Shown: piece by piece, positions 1 to 43,785 of the stretch
Position numbering within the stretch: the first letter of the stretch is position 1
Layout of the letters: each line of letters starts with the position of its first letter
DNA from: Antilocapra americana
Lineage: Eukaryota > Chordata > Mammalia > Artiodactyla > Antilocapridae
Direction of reading: 5' to 3'
Assembly (NCBI GenBank): GCA_007570785.1
Contig: ML662442.1
Span: 37,645,818 to 37,709,817, forward strand
Length of the DNA: 64,000 bases
The notes under the pieces: model-generated
What the model saw: only the letters and a program-made list of their open reading frames with translations
Database searches by the model: none
What the model was told of the DNA's origin: nothing
Program-made: the position numbers and the translations under genes

Positions 1-304
1 CAATCCTAAAGGACATCAGTCCTGAATATTCATTGGAAGGACTGATGCTGAGGCTGAAGCTCCAATACTTTGGCAACATGATGCAAAGAACTGACTCACT
101 GGAAAAGACCCTGATGCTGGGCAAGATTGAAGACAGCAGAAAGGGACAACAGAGGATGAGATGGTTGGATGGCATCACTGACTCAATGGACATGAGTTTG
201 AGCAAGCTCCAGGAGTTGGTGATGGACAGGGAGGCCCGGTGTGCTGCAGTCCATGGGGTCGCAAAGAGTCGGACAAGACTGACTGACTGAACTGAACTGA
301 ATTG
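1..304 (+). mobile_element. BovB (RTE-clade LINE) 3' end, truncated by the window edge
   Basis: This is the sense 3' end of BovB. The translated fragment ([20 protein letters not shown], then [20 protein letters not shown]) is the C-terminal part of the BovB ORF. It is followed by the characteristic GGGTCGCAAAGAGTCGGACA segment and a short tail built on repeated TGAACTGA units (about 285-304). The same segment recurs in every other BovB copy here. Confidence 0.93.
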
Positions 305-599
305 AGGGGAAAAGTCCTCCTACAGCTCAGTCCATGTCACTAGGGCCCCTGGTGTTGGGAACATCAATGAGCATAGTTTCTGTCTTCATCTTACCTGACA
401 TGCCAGCAGCCTTTGCCACTGTCAGCTGCTTACTTCCTTCATCACGAAACACATTTTCTCTTAGTTGTCATAACACAGCACTCACATGGTTTTCCTCCTA
501 CTTTTCCATCTGTCCTTTCTCTGATTCCTTTATGGATTCAGCCTATTCTACCTGGACATTAGGAGCTGGAGGTTCTCAAGTTGAGACCAGAGGCTCTTT
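305..599. other. Intron 10, unclassified
   Basis: AT/CT-rich intronic sequence between two LINE fragments. I recognise no gene, RNA or repeat family. The open frame that starts here runs on into the L2 remnant and is treated as chance. Confidence 0.5.
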
Positions 600-1590
600 G
601 CTTTTCTCTCTCGGTACCCTTGGTTGGGCATCCTCTCCGTATCCATGTCTTCAAATATCACCAGGACTCAGATGGGCCATAATATCACATCTCAGCCCAG
701 ACCTCTCTCCTGAGCCTCCATTTCACACAACGACCACCTGCTTACCATCTCCTTTGACAGGACTCAATCCATCTCAAACCTCAACACATTCAAACTGCAC
801 TCACCACCTTCCCTCACAGACAATCCGTGTTCCCAGGCTCAGTGAGTGGCATCACCACCCACTCACGGGAGTGAGCCAGAAACCTAGGGATCAAGTCTTA
901 CCCCTTCCTCTCCCTCATCTCAGACCCAGCTCATCGCTGAGTCTACTGCCTGTGTCCACTCCTTTCCACCTCTACGATACTACCCTAGCTGAGGCCAGTT
1001 ACCCCTTTTCTGGATAATTATAACAGCCTATGGGGTCTTCCAACATCAACTTTAGTCTGTACCAATCCATTCCTTCTCTATGTTGATATCAGGATAATCT
1101 TCTCAAAACAGAAATCCGATCACCATCTTCTCAACTCTACAAAACCTTCAAGATACAAAAGTCAAGATACACCTGACTCATTAACACACCCTACAAGGTT
1201 CTACAAGTCTGGCATAACTACCTCTTCAGTCTCTTCTCACAACAGGCTCTCCTGGCCACATTCTCTGGGACCCAGTCAGAGAGGCCTTTTCTTCTTCAAA
1301 CACACTTTATGCCCTCCCATCCCAGGGCCTTTGCACCTGCTGCTCTCTTTCCTCCTGGCCTTGTAAAGGCCTCTTCACTCAGAGGCATTACACTGACTCA
1401 TCACTTCTCCAGGGAAGACTTCTTTCCCACTATAAGCTCTCACAGCAGCGTAACCCTGTCTTGGCACCTCTGCATCACTTTACCATCTCCTGTTAGACTG
1501 TGAGCCCAGAAAAGGCAGGGACTGTTTTTATGATTGCCTGGGCACAAGGGAAACCTTCAAAACTGTTAACAGTGGCTTAAATGGACATAG
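600..1590 (+). mobile_element. L2 (CR1-clade) LINE remnant
   Basis: A decayed L2 copy in plus orientation. The diagnostic pieces are a C-rich tract about CATC and CTCAGCCCAGACC near 690, the CCAGGGCCTTTGCACCTGCT segment at 1322-1341, a GGGAAGACTTCTTTCCCACT stretch, and the near-terminal motif around 1500 (TGAGCCCAGAAAAGGCAGGG). L2 is an ancient mammalian family, so the 227-codon open frame at 334..1017 here is not a gene. Confidence 0.75.
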
Positions 1591-1667
1591 GAGTCCTTGG
1601 TTTCTAATTAAGTTGAATTATCCTTATTATAATACAATGATCTCGGTTATCCAGGTCATATGGTCAG

Positions 1668-3785
1668 CAAAAACAAGCCTGGGAGCTGACTGGGACTCAG
1701 ATCATGAGCTCCTTATTGAAAAATTCAGACTTGAAGAAAGTAAGGAAAACCACTAGGCCATTCAGGTATGACCTAAATCAAATCACTTAAAGTAGAAGTG
1801 ACAAATAGATTCAAGGGATTAGATCTGATAGAGTGCCTAAAGAACTATGGACCTAACATTGTATAGGAGGTGGTGACCAAATTCATCGCCAAGAAAAGGA
1901 AATGCAAAAAGGCAAAATGGTTATCTGTCTCCTCAAATCTGCCTGAGGAGGCCTTACAGAGAGCTGAGAAAAGAAGTGAAAGGCAAAGGAGAAAAAGAAA
2001 GATATACCCATCTGAATGCAGAGTTTCAAAGAATAGCAAGGAGAGATAAGAAAGTCTTCTTAAGTGAACAAGGCAAATAAAAGAAAACAATAGAATAGAA
2101 AAGACCAGATATCTCTTCAAGAAAATTAGAGATACCAAGGGAACATTTTATGCAAAGATGAGCACAATAAAGGATGGAAACTATGAATAAAACAGAAGCA
2201 GAAGATATTAAGAAGAGATGACAAAAATACACAGAAGAGCTGTACAAAAAAATTCTTAATGACCCAGAAAACCATGATGGTGTGATCATTCACCTAGAGC
2301 CAGACATCCTGGAGTGCAAAGTCAAGCAGGCCTTAGGAAGCATTACTGTGAACAAAGCTAGTGGAGGTGATGGAAGTCTAGCTGAGTTATTTCAAATCCT
2401 AAAAGATGATGCTGTTAAAGTGCTACACTCAATATGCCAACAAATTTGGAAAACCCAGCAGTGGCCACAGGACTGGAAAAGGTCAGTTTTCATTCCAAAC
2501 CCAAAGAAGAAAAATGCCAAAGAATGTTCAAACTACCGCACAACTGTACTCATTTCACCTGTTAGTAAGGTAATGCTCAAAATCCTTCAAGCTAGGTTTC
2601 AACAATACGTGAATCTAGACCTTTCAAATGTACAGCTGGATTTAGAAAAGACACCAGAGATCAAATTGCCAACATCTTCTGGATCACAGGAAAAATAAGA
2701 GAATTCCAGAAAAATATCTACTTCTGCTTTATTGACTATGCCAAAGCCTTTGACTGTGTGGGTCACAACAAACTGTGGAAAATATTAAAGAGATGGGAAT
2801 ACCGGACCACCCTGCCTGCCTTATAAGAAACCTGTATGTAGGTCAAGAAGCGACAGTTAGAATCAATTTCAAACTAGGAAAGGAGCATGTCAAGGCTGTA
2901 TATTGTCATCCTGCTTATTTAACTTCTATGCAAAAATACATCATGCAAAATGCCAGGCTGAATGAAGCTCAAGCTGTGATCAAAATGACCAGGAGAAATA
3001 TCAACAGCCTCAGATATGCAGAAGACACCACCCTAATGGCAGAAAGTGAAGAAGAACTAAAGAGCCTCTTGATGAAGATGAGAGTGAAAAAGCTGACTTA
3101 AAACTCAACAATCTAAACACTAAGATCATGGCATCTGGTCCCATTACTTCTTGGCAAATAAATGGGGAAAAAATGGAAACAGTGCTAGACTTAATCTTTT
3201 GGAGCTCCAAAATCACTGCAGACAGTGCCAGCAGCTATAAAATTAAAAGATGCTTTTTCCTTGGAAGAAAAGCTATGACTAACCTAGAGAATGTATTAAA
3301 AAGCAGAGACATCACTTTGCTGACAAAGGTCTGTATACTCAAAGCTATGGTTTTTCCAGTAATCATGAACAGATGTGAGAATTGGACCATAAAGAAGGTT
3401 GAGCACTGAAAAGTTGATGCTTTTGAACTGTGGTGTTGAAGAAGACTCTTGAGAGTCCCTAGGACACCAAGGAGATCAAACCAGTCAATCCTAAAAGAAA
3501 TCAGTCCTGAATGCTCATTGGAAGGACTGAAGTTGAAGCTCCAATACTCTGGCCACCTGATACGAAGAGCTGACTTCTGGACAAGACCCTGATGCTAGGA
3601 AAGACTGAAGACAGAGGGAGAAGGGGGTGACAGAGGATAGATGATGGGATGGTATCACTGACTCAATGAACCTGAGTTTGAGCAAACTCTGGCAGATAGT
3701 GAAAGACTGGGAAGCCTGGTGTGCTGCAGGCCATGGGGTCGCAAAGAGTCATACACGACCGAGTGACTGAATTACAACAACAAAT
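1668..3785 (+). mobile_element. BovB LINE, 5'-truncated, decayed
   Basis: A sense BovB of about 2.1 kb. It starts in the C-terminal endonuclease region (CTCAGATCATGAGCTCCTTA, the SDHELL motif), runs through the reverse transcriptase and ends at the usual GGTCGCAAAGAGTC 3' terminus. The reading frame is broken many times. The RT catalytic motif YADD reads YAED (residues YAEDTTLMAES, about 3015-3050), so it is dead even apart from the stops. It lies antisense to FIG4 in intron 10. Confidence 0.93.
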
Positions 3786-4548
3786 ACTTATAACCAACTT
3801 CTTAGAATAATCTCAGATACTAGAAGGCATTGGCCAACTGCCATAGCCATAACATCACACACATCACACAACACTTGCTTTTCATACTCAGGGTTTTCCT
3901 AGCCACAGAATGAGATTCCTCCATTTCATTTGGTTGCAATAGACACAGATACAATTTCCTACCTGGTCTCCGACCCTCCACGCCAGGCCTTTGACCTGGC
4001 TGCCCACTCATATACACAAGATACGCTGACCAGACAGTGTACTCTGACATGGAAGCGCAGAATTATGAGACCAGGTCACCACTCTGTCCACCAGATTCCT
4101 GAGCCACAACTGCACCCCAATTTCTGAATCTAGTCCTTAGATCCTATTATCACGTATCATCTTGCCCATCCAATCTTCTGGATTGTCAAGGGAAGTCACT
4201 CTACCAAGGCTGGCCTGTGGGTATTTGATCTCCATGCTGCCTTCTCCCAGATGTCCCGGAAACTGAGGCAGAATTTTACCCATACCTAGTTCACCCCAGG
4301 AAATTAGAAGACAGACATGCTCATTGCTCTCTTTCCTAGGAAACCCACCAGAGATTCTCTGACTTACCCAGGGAAGAGGCCACATGGACTCTGAGGCCAA
4401 AGGACAGAGGTTCAGACAGTTCAGACACGGTGAGTCATCAAAGAATGATCAACCCACAAGCCTCTCCTCCTTTAAAGCAGGCTAGTTAAGCCCCTTCGTG
4501 TTGTCCAGTGTGATCGAATTTCATAAGCAATCAGAGAGCATGTCATAC
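3786..4548. other. Intron 10 proximal part, unclassified
   Basis: Non-repetitive-looking intronic sequence directly downstream of FIG4 exon 10 (in gene orientation). I see no recognisable coding, RNA or transposon signal apart from the donor site of exon 10. Confidence 0.5.
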
Positions 4549-35171
<30,623 letters not shown>

Positions 35172-36253
35172 CTATGAAGAAAAAGAAATGTCATTAGTTT
35201 TTTAAGACAGCTTGCTTTAGACATATTTTATAATAACTTTGGTTTTTTTCACATTAGCTACATTAATTAAGTCAGGTTACTTTTTAAAAGAAATATTTCT
35301 GTTAAGTACAACTGGCTGATTAAAGAAAGGCTGATTCTAAAAGGTCAACTTTAAAATTGAAATATTCGTCGTGGTGTCATGATTAGCAGTCTGATATTTA
35401 AAACGTACCCAGTAACCAGGTCAGATGAATTTAATTATATTATACAGAGATTAACCTAACTGATTGGGGACTGATGTTTAAACTTTGCCAGGAAACAGCA
35501 GCTCTGGTAAGAATTAGAAAGCTCAACATATAATTAGGAATGCTTAGACAATTATAACTATTAAAATATTGATATTTTATCAAATAAACCTTTATACATT
35601 TTCTGTAGAAGACTAAAAATGACTTTAATATAGCAACTGTAAAAATCAACCGCAAAGTCCCGATAAAAAATGAAAATGAATGTACTTTCCGAAATGGCTT
35701 TTTATAGATAAGCTACAGGAAATAATTAATATTCTTTCTTTTCTGAAACACTTCCTTGGAGCATTATACCTGAACACATTAGACTTCTTAAATGAATACT
35801 GAGAATAAAGTGAATAATAACAATACAGAAAAATAATCATCCTATATTCAAAGAAAATGCTTTTCAGAAAACCTAAACCAGATGATTAATTTTTAAACTG
35901 TGTTTAAGAAATGTAAAAATGTAAATGTAAAACTCCATTAGGAAAAGTATATTTAAAATATTTTGCTTCAAAAAAGTCCTTTAAAGTGACTCTTTTTCAA
36001 CACTGCAAAAAATAAGACCACACTGCCACCATCAACTGGCATCTAACCATCTCATCAGTCACATAAGACACAAAGCAATTAAATAACAAACAAGATTCTT
36101 TAGATTAATGGCTAAACTGAAGTATTGGTACAAGAGCAGGAAAGATTACTGTTAGGTACTGAAGGTGCAGAAAACCTCAGAGGATTTAGGACTTAAATTG
36201 AGCCTTGAAGGCTGGAGATTTTTTAAGGTAAGATCTTATAATAGAAGACAGGT
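35172..36253. other. FIG4 intron 1 proximal part, unclassified
   Basis: AT-rich sequence upstream of exon 2. No exon-like or repeat signal. Confidence 0.5.
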
Positions 36254-36263
36254 ATAACAGAAG

Positions 36264-36480
36264 ATACATATGTGCCCAGTCGTGTCTGACTCTCTGTGAC
36301 CCCATGCACTGTAGCCCACCAGGCTCCTCCGTCCATGAGGATTCTCCAGGCAAGACTACTGGAGTGGGCTGGCACTTCCTACTCCAGGGGATCTTCTCGA
36401 ACCAGGGATTGAACTCACATCGCTTGCGTCTCCTACACTGGCCAGAGGGCTCTTTACCACTGTGCCACCTGGGAAGCCCC
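36264..36480 (-). mobile_element. Bov-tA SINE, minus strand
   Basis: Reversed Bov-tA beginning CCAGTCGTGTCTGACTCTCT and ending TGCCACCTGGGAAGCCCC. Flanked by the exact 10-bp duplication ATAACAGAAG at 36254-36263 and 36481-36490. Confidence 0.95.
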
Positions 36481-36634
36481 ATAACAGAAGGTGAGAACTT
36501 GGTTATATCATTGTAATACTAAAGCTGTAAATACGGATGAGTTTTTAAATTAAGTATATACCTGTTTACAAAGGTATGATCTAGACTTTCAGATTATAAA
36601 GAATAAAACTGTATGTTAAAAGATGATAGGTTAG

Positions 36635-36779
36635 GGACTTCCCTAGCCATCCAGTGGTTAAGACTCTATGATTCCACTGCAAGGGGCATAGGTTCAATTC
36701 CTGGTCAGGGAACTAAGATCCTGCATGCCACACAGAGTGGCCAAAATAAATAAATAAATACAATTATGTTAATTAAAAA
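36635..36779 (+). mobile_element. CHR-type SINE (artiodactyl tRNA-derived)
   Basis: GACTTCCCTAGCCATCCAGT, TTAAGACTCTATGATTCCAC, AGGTTCAATTCCTGGTCAGG, GCCACACAGAGTGGCC, then an AAAT-rich tail. This is the CHR family of cetartiodactyls, distinct from Bov-tA because it lacks the BovB-derived tail. Flanked by AAAGATGATAGGTTAG and AAAGATGATGGGTTAG, a duplication with one mismatch. Confidence 0.9.
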
Positions 36780-37041
36780 AAAAGATGATGGGTTAGCCCA
36801 TGCTTAAGGGGAAAACTAACCAAAATACTGAATCCCTCATCTTGTAGGGAGAAATAAGAGTCTAGATGAAAGTATCAGTCATCATGAGGAAGAGACAAGA
36901 CATCCAGTGACCAGGATGCACTGGAGGAGCAGCTGGAAGGGCAGGGACCCAGCAAGAGGGAGGAAGTCCAAGTTCTCTGGCTGGAAGCCATCTTTCTTGG
37001 TTAACTGCACAGAAAGACAGTCCTTCTAAGTCAACCACCTC

Positions 37042-37168
37042 ATGGGATTCTCTGGGCAAGAATACTGGAATGGGTTACCATTCCCTTCTCCAGGAGATCT
37101 GCCCGACTCAGGGATCGAACCTGCTTCTCTTGTATTGCAAGCGGATTCTTTACCGTCTGAGCTATATA
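37042..37168 (-). mobile_element. Bov-tA SINE fragment, minus strand
   Basis: Reversed middle and tRNA-like part: GGGCAAGAATACTGGAATGG, CAGGGATCGAACCTGCTTCT, CGGATTCTTTACCGTCTGAG. The tail half is missing. Confidence 0.92.
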
Positions 37169-37874
37169 TAACTGAATCACTCAGTAAGGAGCCTCATCAC
37201 AGCTTTAAGAGAGGTAAAACTGCTGAGCGAAATTCCTAGAATTTCAACAGATTCTAGAAAATCTAAAGATAAACTGCAGTGGGACCATGACTTGGCAGTT
37301 TGTAATAAAAAGACTGCTATTCCTGGGGTGGGAGTAGACAAATGCACTCTTGGCCTTTGGAGCACACACAGGAGAGCGGCTCTGCACCCCGCTTATCCAG
37401 GCCCTTCCGTGAAGTCTTTACTCCACGAAGCGGAGGAGCCAAGGCAAAAATCCACAGAACTCAGAAGCAGATCGGAGTGGGAAGAAAGAATCGGCAAGCA
37501 GTATGACTATCCTCATTCTCTATCAAAGTGGTCTAAGAATCCTGAAAATGTTTTGTGCAGAGAAGAGCGACCTCTTGCGGAATCAGTTATGTCGGCAGGG
37601 GGAACCCACAGCGCCCAGCAGTGTACAGAATGACGCTCCTGCACTGCCCCCTGGTGGGCGAGTCACAGGCTTGCAGGCCAAATTTTTAAGAGGTAACTTT
37701 CCCAGAAAGGCTTTAATTCTACTTGGTTTGATTAAACTACACATACACACACATATATACATATATATCCTTAGGCTTTATTATATTTAACATCATGCTT
37801 CAAAATTAACTTCAGCATTTTGGGGCTTAAAAATAGCCCTGAAACATCTTTTCCTTAAATTCTTCTCCACTGTT
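37169..37874. other. Intron 1, unclassified, with a short (CA/TA) repeat
   Basis: A CA/TA-rich run lies at about 37738-37770. The GC-richer part at 37330-37660 has short open frames with no recognised domain. Confidence 0.4.
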
Positions 37875-38690
37875 GATTTTTTTTTCTAACTTTTTTATTT
37901 CAAAAATTTTTCAAACCTACAGTAAAATGACAGAACGGTAAAATGAAAACCCACATTCCACTCAGCTAGACTGATGCATGGTTAACTTTGTGCTACATTT
38001 TTTTTTTCTCCCTTACATTTTCTTTTCTCCCTTCTTCCTTCTAAAGATAAGGTTTTTTTTTTCTTTTGAACCATGTGAAAAACAAGTTGCAGGTATCATA
38101 ACACATCATCCTGAAAGCCCTCAACTTGTATTTTCTAAATACAAGGACATCCTCCCACATAATCATAACAACCATTGATACAACATTACCTATAATCCAT
38201 CAAGTTTCCCCAGATGTCCCAACAGCATCCTTTTATGTGCTCAGTCCATTCAGTCGTGTCCGACTCTTTGCGACCCCATGGACTGTAGTCCACCAGGCTC
38301 CTCTGTCCATGGCATTCTCCAGGCAAGAATACTGGAGTGGTTGCTATGCCCTCCTCCAGGGGATTGCCCTGACCCAGGGACTGAACCCGTGTCTCTTAAG
38401 TCTCTTGCCCTGGAAGTTTGGTTCTTTATGACTAGTGCCCCCTGAGAAGCCCAGTACCCTTTCTAGCTGGCTTGAAATAAAAAGACAAACGTGGAATCCA
38501 ATCAAAGATTCTGTATAGCACTTGTTACCAGACCTTTATAAAATATATTTTAATCTAGAACAGTCACCCTGCCTTTGCTTTGAAAGACTGTCTTTCAGAA
38601 CATGTTAAGAGAGTCCACAATTTTACCAGCAGTTTTCCTGGCTTCCTATTGACGTCACTCATCTGCCCATGTACCAGGGATGCCTCCTGT
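37875..38690 (+). mobile_element. Ancient L1M-type LINE 3' region, split by a SINE
   Basis: Same family as 25885-26660: TTTTTCAAACCTACAGTAAA, TGCATGGTTAACTTTGTGC, GTTGCAGGTATCATAACACA, GGACATCCTCCCACATAATC, then after the SINE ATCCAATCAAAGATTCTG and TTTTAATCTAGAACAGTCAC. Confidence 0.72.
38238..38455 (-). mobile_element. Bov-tA SINE inside the ancient L1M
   Basis: Reversed Bov-tA: GTGCTCAGTCCATTCAGTCG, CGACCCCATGGACTGTAGTC, CAGGGACTGAACCCGTGTCT, ending near CCCCTGAGAAGCCCAG. Confidence 0.93.
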
Positions 38691-39895
38691 GGACTAGACA
38701 GCTAAGGGCAGCGATACACTGGAGCTATACTTTAGACACACGCCTTGCTAGTGGATTAGACCGGGAAAAAAAGGAGTAATCAATCCAATTACTTTTGCTT
38801 GATGAGCAACTAGCTAGATGGTGGTGCCATTTACTGATGGAGGGTTGACTAGAGAAGAAGCAGGTCTGAGGGGAAAAACCAAGACTTCTGTTCACACCAT
38901 TCCCAAAGGGATAAAGTGGGACGTGGAGTCTGGAGCTCACAGGAGAGATCTCAGAGGGCACCATGAGCACATCAATGGTATGTAAAGTGAGGTCAGGGGA
39001 CTGGACTAAGCAACCAGGGACAGCGAAGACACAAAGCCCCTTTCTTTCCCGCAAAAAAAAAAAAAAAAGTCACCGAGCCTGAGGCACTCCAAATAAAATG
39101 ATTTAGAGGCTGAATATGGAGAAGGAACCTGCTGGAAAGGACCTTTAGAGGAAGGACCAGTGACGGAAAACACCAGGACAGCGGGAGTCACTACAGCGAG
39201 GGGAGGAAAAGATCTGGAAAAGAGGGCAGTGGTCAGTGCCCATCAAACGCTGCGGAGAGGGCCCACGAAGGTGGGGTTTGAGGACAAGAGCTTGTGAGTG
39301 GTCTTTCTGGGGGTAAGGAGTCGTCTCCACGATGGAGTGGGCGCAAAAATCCACAGCAGAGCTGGGTGACGAGCAAATGGGTAGCCTTCCAGACAAAGAG
39401 AGAGGAGTGGAGGGCTCTGCTCCCCACCCCAAACACCTCACTAAAATCACAGTCAAGTTTTTTATGGTCATTTTCTTAGAAGCCTCAAGGGCAAGAGAAA
39501 GAGAGAAGCAGAGTGCAGGGAAAAAAAAAATCATTTGAAACTGAAAAGTATGCCCAAGAAAGCAAGCGGTAGCAAGTCAAGAAGCAATCCAATTTACACT
39601 ATAGAACCCCCAAAGGCATGAAAATTGGTTGCAGCTCTTATCTCTGGAGGGAGAAGTGTAAAACTTCAGAAAACTGAAGATTAAAAAGGAGCTAGCACAA
39701 GCTTCTAAGCAGGAAAAAAAGGCTTCAAGCTAAAGATCAAGAATAGCATAACACTAGAAATTCTCGACAGCAAAACTGAAGGTGGAAGACAGGGACATAA
39801 GGCCTTCAAATTTTTAAGGGAAAATTAATTTCAACCTTTAACTCCACATTAAGCCTATCAAACCTGAGGGTCTAATAAGGGCATTCTCAGATATT
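38691..39895. other. Intron 1, unclassified, 1.2 kb
   Basis: No repeat is recognised with confidence. Overlapping open frames at 38725-39540 (up to 129 codons, minus) have no domain signal, and an A15 run lies at 39053-39067. Confidence 0.4.
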
Positions 39896-41540
39896 GTTGT
39901 TGCTGTTCAGTCACTAAGTCATGTCTGACTCTGCGACCCCACGGACTGTTGCCCGCCAGGCTCCTCTGTCCTCCACTACCTCCTGGAGTTTGCTCAAATT
40001 CATGTCCATTGAGTTGGTGATGCTATCTAACCATCTCATCTTCTGCCTCTCTCTTCTCCTTTTGCCTTCAGTCTTTCCCAGCATCAGGGTCTTTTCCAAT
40101 GAGTCAGTTCATCGCATCAGGTGGCCAAAGTATTGAAGTTTCAGCTTCAGCATCAGTCAATATTCAGGTTTCCTTTTTGGACTGATTTCCTTTTGGATTG
40201 ATTAGACTGATCTCCTCACAATCCAAGGGACTCTCAAGAGTCTTCTCTAGCACCACAACCTGAAAGCATCAATTCTTCAGTGCTCAGTTGTTGTTTTTTT
40301 TTATGGTCCAACTCTCACATCCTTACATGACCACTGGAAAAACCATAGCCTTGATTAGATGAACCTTTGTTGGCAAAGTAATGTCTCTGCTTTTTAATGT
40401 GCTGTCTAGGTTGGTCATAACTTCCCTTCCAAGGAGTAAGCGTCTTTTAATTTCATGGTTGCAATCACCATCTGCAGTGATTTTGCAGCCCAGAAAAATA
40501 AAGTCTGACGCTGTTTCCACTGTTTCCCCATCTATCTGCCATGAAGTGATGGGACCAGATGCCATGATCTTAGTTTTCTGAATGCTGAGCTTTAAGCCAA
40601 CTTTTTCACTCTCCTCTTTCACTTTCATCAAGAGGCTCTTTAGTTCTTCTTCACTTCTGCCATAGGGGTGGTGTCATCTGCATATCTGAGGTTGTTGTTG
40701 TGGCAATCTTGATTCCAGCTTGTGATTCATCCAACCCAGCATTTTACATGATGTACTCTGAATACAGGGTGACGATATATAGCCTCGTGATACTCTTTTC
40801 CCTATTTTGAGCCAGTCAGTATGCCCAGTTCTAACTGCTGCTTCTTGACCTGCCTACAGATTTCTCAGGAGGCAGGTAAGGTAGCCTGGTTTTCCCATCT
40901 CTTTAAAAATTTTCCACAGCTTGTTGCAGTCCACACAGTCAAAGGCTTTACTATAGCCAATGAAGCGGAAGTAGATGTTTTTCTGGAATTCTCTTGCTTT
41001 CTCCATGATCCAACAAATGATGGCAATTTGATCTCTGGTTCCTCTGCCTCTTTGAAACCCAGCTTGTACATCTGTTTTCAGCTCATGTGCTGCTGAAACC
41101 AAGCTTGAAGGAGTCTGAGCACAACCCTGCTAGTGTGTGACCTGAGCACAACAGTACAGCGGCTAACATTCTTGGGCATTGCCCTTTCTTGGCACTGGAA
41201 TGAAAACTGACCTGTCTCCGCCCTGTGGCCACTGTTGAGTTTTCCAAATTTGCAAGCATATGGAGTGTAGCACTTTAATAGCCTCCTCTTTTAGGATTTC
41301 AAATATTAATAGCTCGGCTGGAATTCCATCAACTCCACTATGTTTTTTCACAGTAATGCTTCCTGAGGCCCACTTGACATCCTACCCCATGATGTCCAGC
41401 CCCAGGTGAGTGACCACACCATCATAGTTTTCCAGGTCATTAACACCTTTTTATGTGTGTGCAGTTCTTCTGTGTATTCTTGCCACCTCTTTCTAATTGC
41501 TTCTGCTTCTGTTAGGTCCTTACTGTTCCACACATCCATG
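39896..41540 (-). mobile_element. BovB LINE, minus strand, 5'-truncated
   Basis: Reversed BovB tail at 39896 (GTTGCTGTTCAGTCACTAAG), then RT region back to an N-terminal part reading LTEAEAIRKRWQEYTEELH near 41540. Several frameshifts. Conserved stretches include LKSRDITLPTKVHLIKAMVF (40323..40631, minus). In FIG4 orientation, intron 1. Confidence 0.93.
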
Positions 41541-43785
41541 GATTCAAAAAGATTCCTGCCGAGGAACCCTTCCCCATGAAGCAACTAACTGAAGGAGATG
41601 CTCCACCAAAATGAGGGCATAAAGAGAGAAAAAAAAAAAAAATCCAGGATCTGGGAAAGTAAGGAAATCATCACAGGAGAGGTGACGGGATGGTAGTTAA
41701 GGGAGATCCCAGGATGGCGGCTGAGCTGGAGGCCGTGGGAGCAACCAGCCCAGATCGGAGTCACAGCTTCGGGAAGATGAAGCCAGGAAGAATACCTACT
41801 GTGTGAACGTGCTGAGAGCAGACTTGCATATCTGGAAAGTTGGGCTGAAACCATTTTAAGTTCCTTGGAATAATTGGGGACTTAGGAAGAAGGAAAGGTC
41901 ATCTCAGGTTCCTGCAGTCTGAAGTTCAAATGGTGAAGGTGAAAGAGGAGGTAAACAAAAGGCCCAAATGCAACCAAGAAGGAAAGGGAGCAGTAACGGG
42001 AGTATTCGGGACTTTCATAACCAGGCACACGTCAGCTGGACTGCCTGAATGCAGGCACACACGTGTATGAAAGGAATCGCCTCTGCTGGGGACACGTCTG
42101 CGTGCGTCAGTCGATTTGCTGAGGGGCAGTGGGGCTGGCAAGAACTGGGGTGGAGAATCAGGACACCAAAAAAAGCTGCCTTAGGATGCCCATTAAGACA
42201 GAAGGTGTTCTGAGCTGACTCTTCCAAGTATCAAGAAAAATCTTAAAATCTCACTATGCAGCTTTAACAGTGGTGACTTGCTTTAAAGATGAATATGTTT
42301 CTAAAATATATACACGAACTCCACATGGAATACAGAAGGTAATCCGCTCAACAGGAAATGCAGTTGTCTACTGACATTACCATCTTCTTTGATAACAGGC
42401 TAATTAATCACTCAGTTTGCAGCTGAGGGAAGATGATCAGCGTTCTTGAACGAGGAGACATTTTAGGTTGTCCTGACAGCTTCGATTAATGTTAAACTGC
42501 ACTTGAACTTTCAGAATAAAGGCATTATTTTTAAAGATCATCACAAAGTCACTTCTCACAATCTCTAACAGTCTTGCAGGCCTGCCACCTCGCTGATCCC
42601 AGCAATCCTACCACCAGTAACACAGCCCAGGAGGAGAAGGGAGATTCTGACAGAGGGATGCTGCCAAGTTCATTCTGCATGGCATCGGGGCTGTGCTGAT
42701 GGGGAAGCATTAAATCCCCCTGGAAACAAGTGGAAACTGTCACCTCCAACCACATGTTCTGAGTCAGCCATCATCGCCAGGATCCTCTTTCCAACTTTAC
42801 ATCAACTGGTTCCCAGTTCCAATCCCTTTGTGACCCACATCTTGGGATGTCCTCTCCTGTCCTCTAATTTCCAAATCAAGGAAAATTAAATGAGCTGCAT
42901 TCCTCACAAAGTGGTTCACACATACTTAATTCTATTTCACATGATGGGAGGAAAGAAGGGAGAAGTTACCTAATCCTTTCGGAACAACGAAGGACTTGAA
43001 ATAAACACAAACATACATATACAATAATAATTTTGAGCTAGCAAGAGGAAAAACAATCTCAACCACCGTATACCCACAAACACATACACAGAGACAAAAA
43101 TCTACCACAGTTCTGTTCAGCTATCAGTTTTAAAGTCAACCACTATCCTGTTCCTTCCTTTGTTATAAAATGGTCACTCATTGCAATGGTAAGACCCCAG
43201 GGGTATTATGGACAAAGCAAGGACTAGACACGGGAAATCACCTAAGGTAAGCTAGTTTCTTCCAGAAAAACAGCAAGTTGGTAAGTCTCCAATGGGAAAC
43301 TCCTAGTTACACTGGGGTATATGAGCATCAGGGTGAGATATAGCCCGAATTTATCTGTAGGCCTGGGTCACAATGAGCTAAAGGAAAAAATAAAGGTGCT
43401 TAGTGACAAAAAGAACAGGTAAGATTCTGGAGCGAGTAGAACCAGACCTAAAGCATGTAATCTATAAACCTATCTCCCTTGCTACCCAAATAGTCCTCAA
43501 AATCCATCATTAAACACAACTAACAGCACCAACATAAACTTAACCTCAGGAACAATTCTACACGGTTTACATTCTAAATGAAGGCTCAGGACAGGACTCT
43601 ATCTTGCCCAGTGTCTCTTCAACTAATGCATCTCCTAATGCCTTCCTCACCAAAGAACACACTCCCACCACACAAAACAAGAATTCCCATTACATTTAGA
43701 CACTTGCAAACAATAGTTTTGGTCAATCAATGCATCACTGCGTATCTAACAAATGAAAACTAAAAATCTACTTTCATATTACTAC
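41541..43785. other. Intron 1, unclassified, 2.2 kb before the tandem array
   Basis: Low-repeat-looking sequence with an A15 run near 41630. No gene, exon 1 or promoter-like CpG cluster is seen. Confidence 0.4.

Noticed and set aside
334..1017. 227-codon plus-strand open frame
   Set aside because: Low-complexity proline/serine-rich translation over unclassified sequence and an L2 remnant; no domain, no splice or start context.
41580..43700. Exon of an upstream neighbour gene
   Set aside because: Checked both strands for recognisable protein segments with splice sites and found none.
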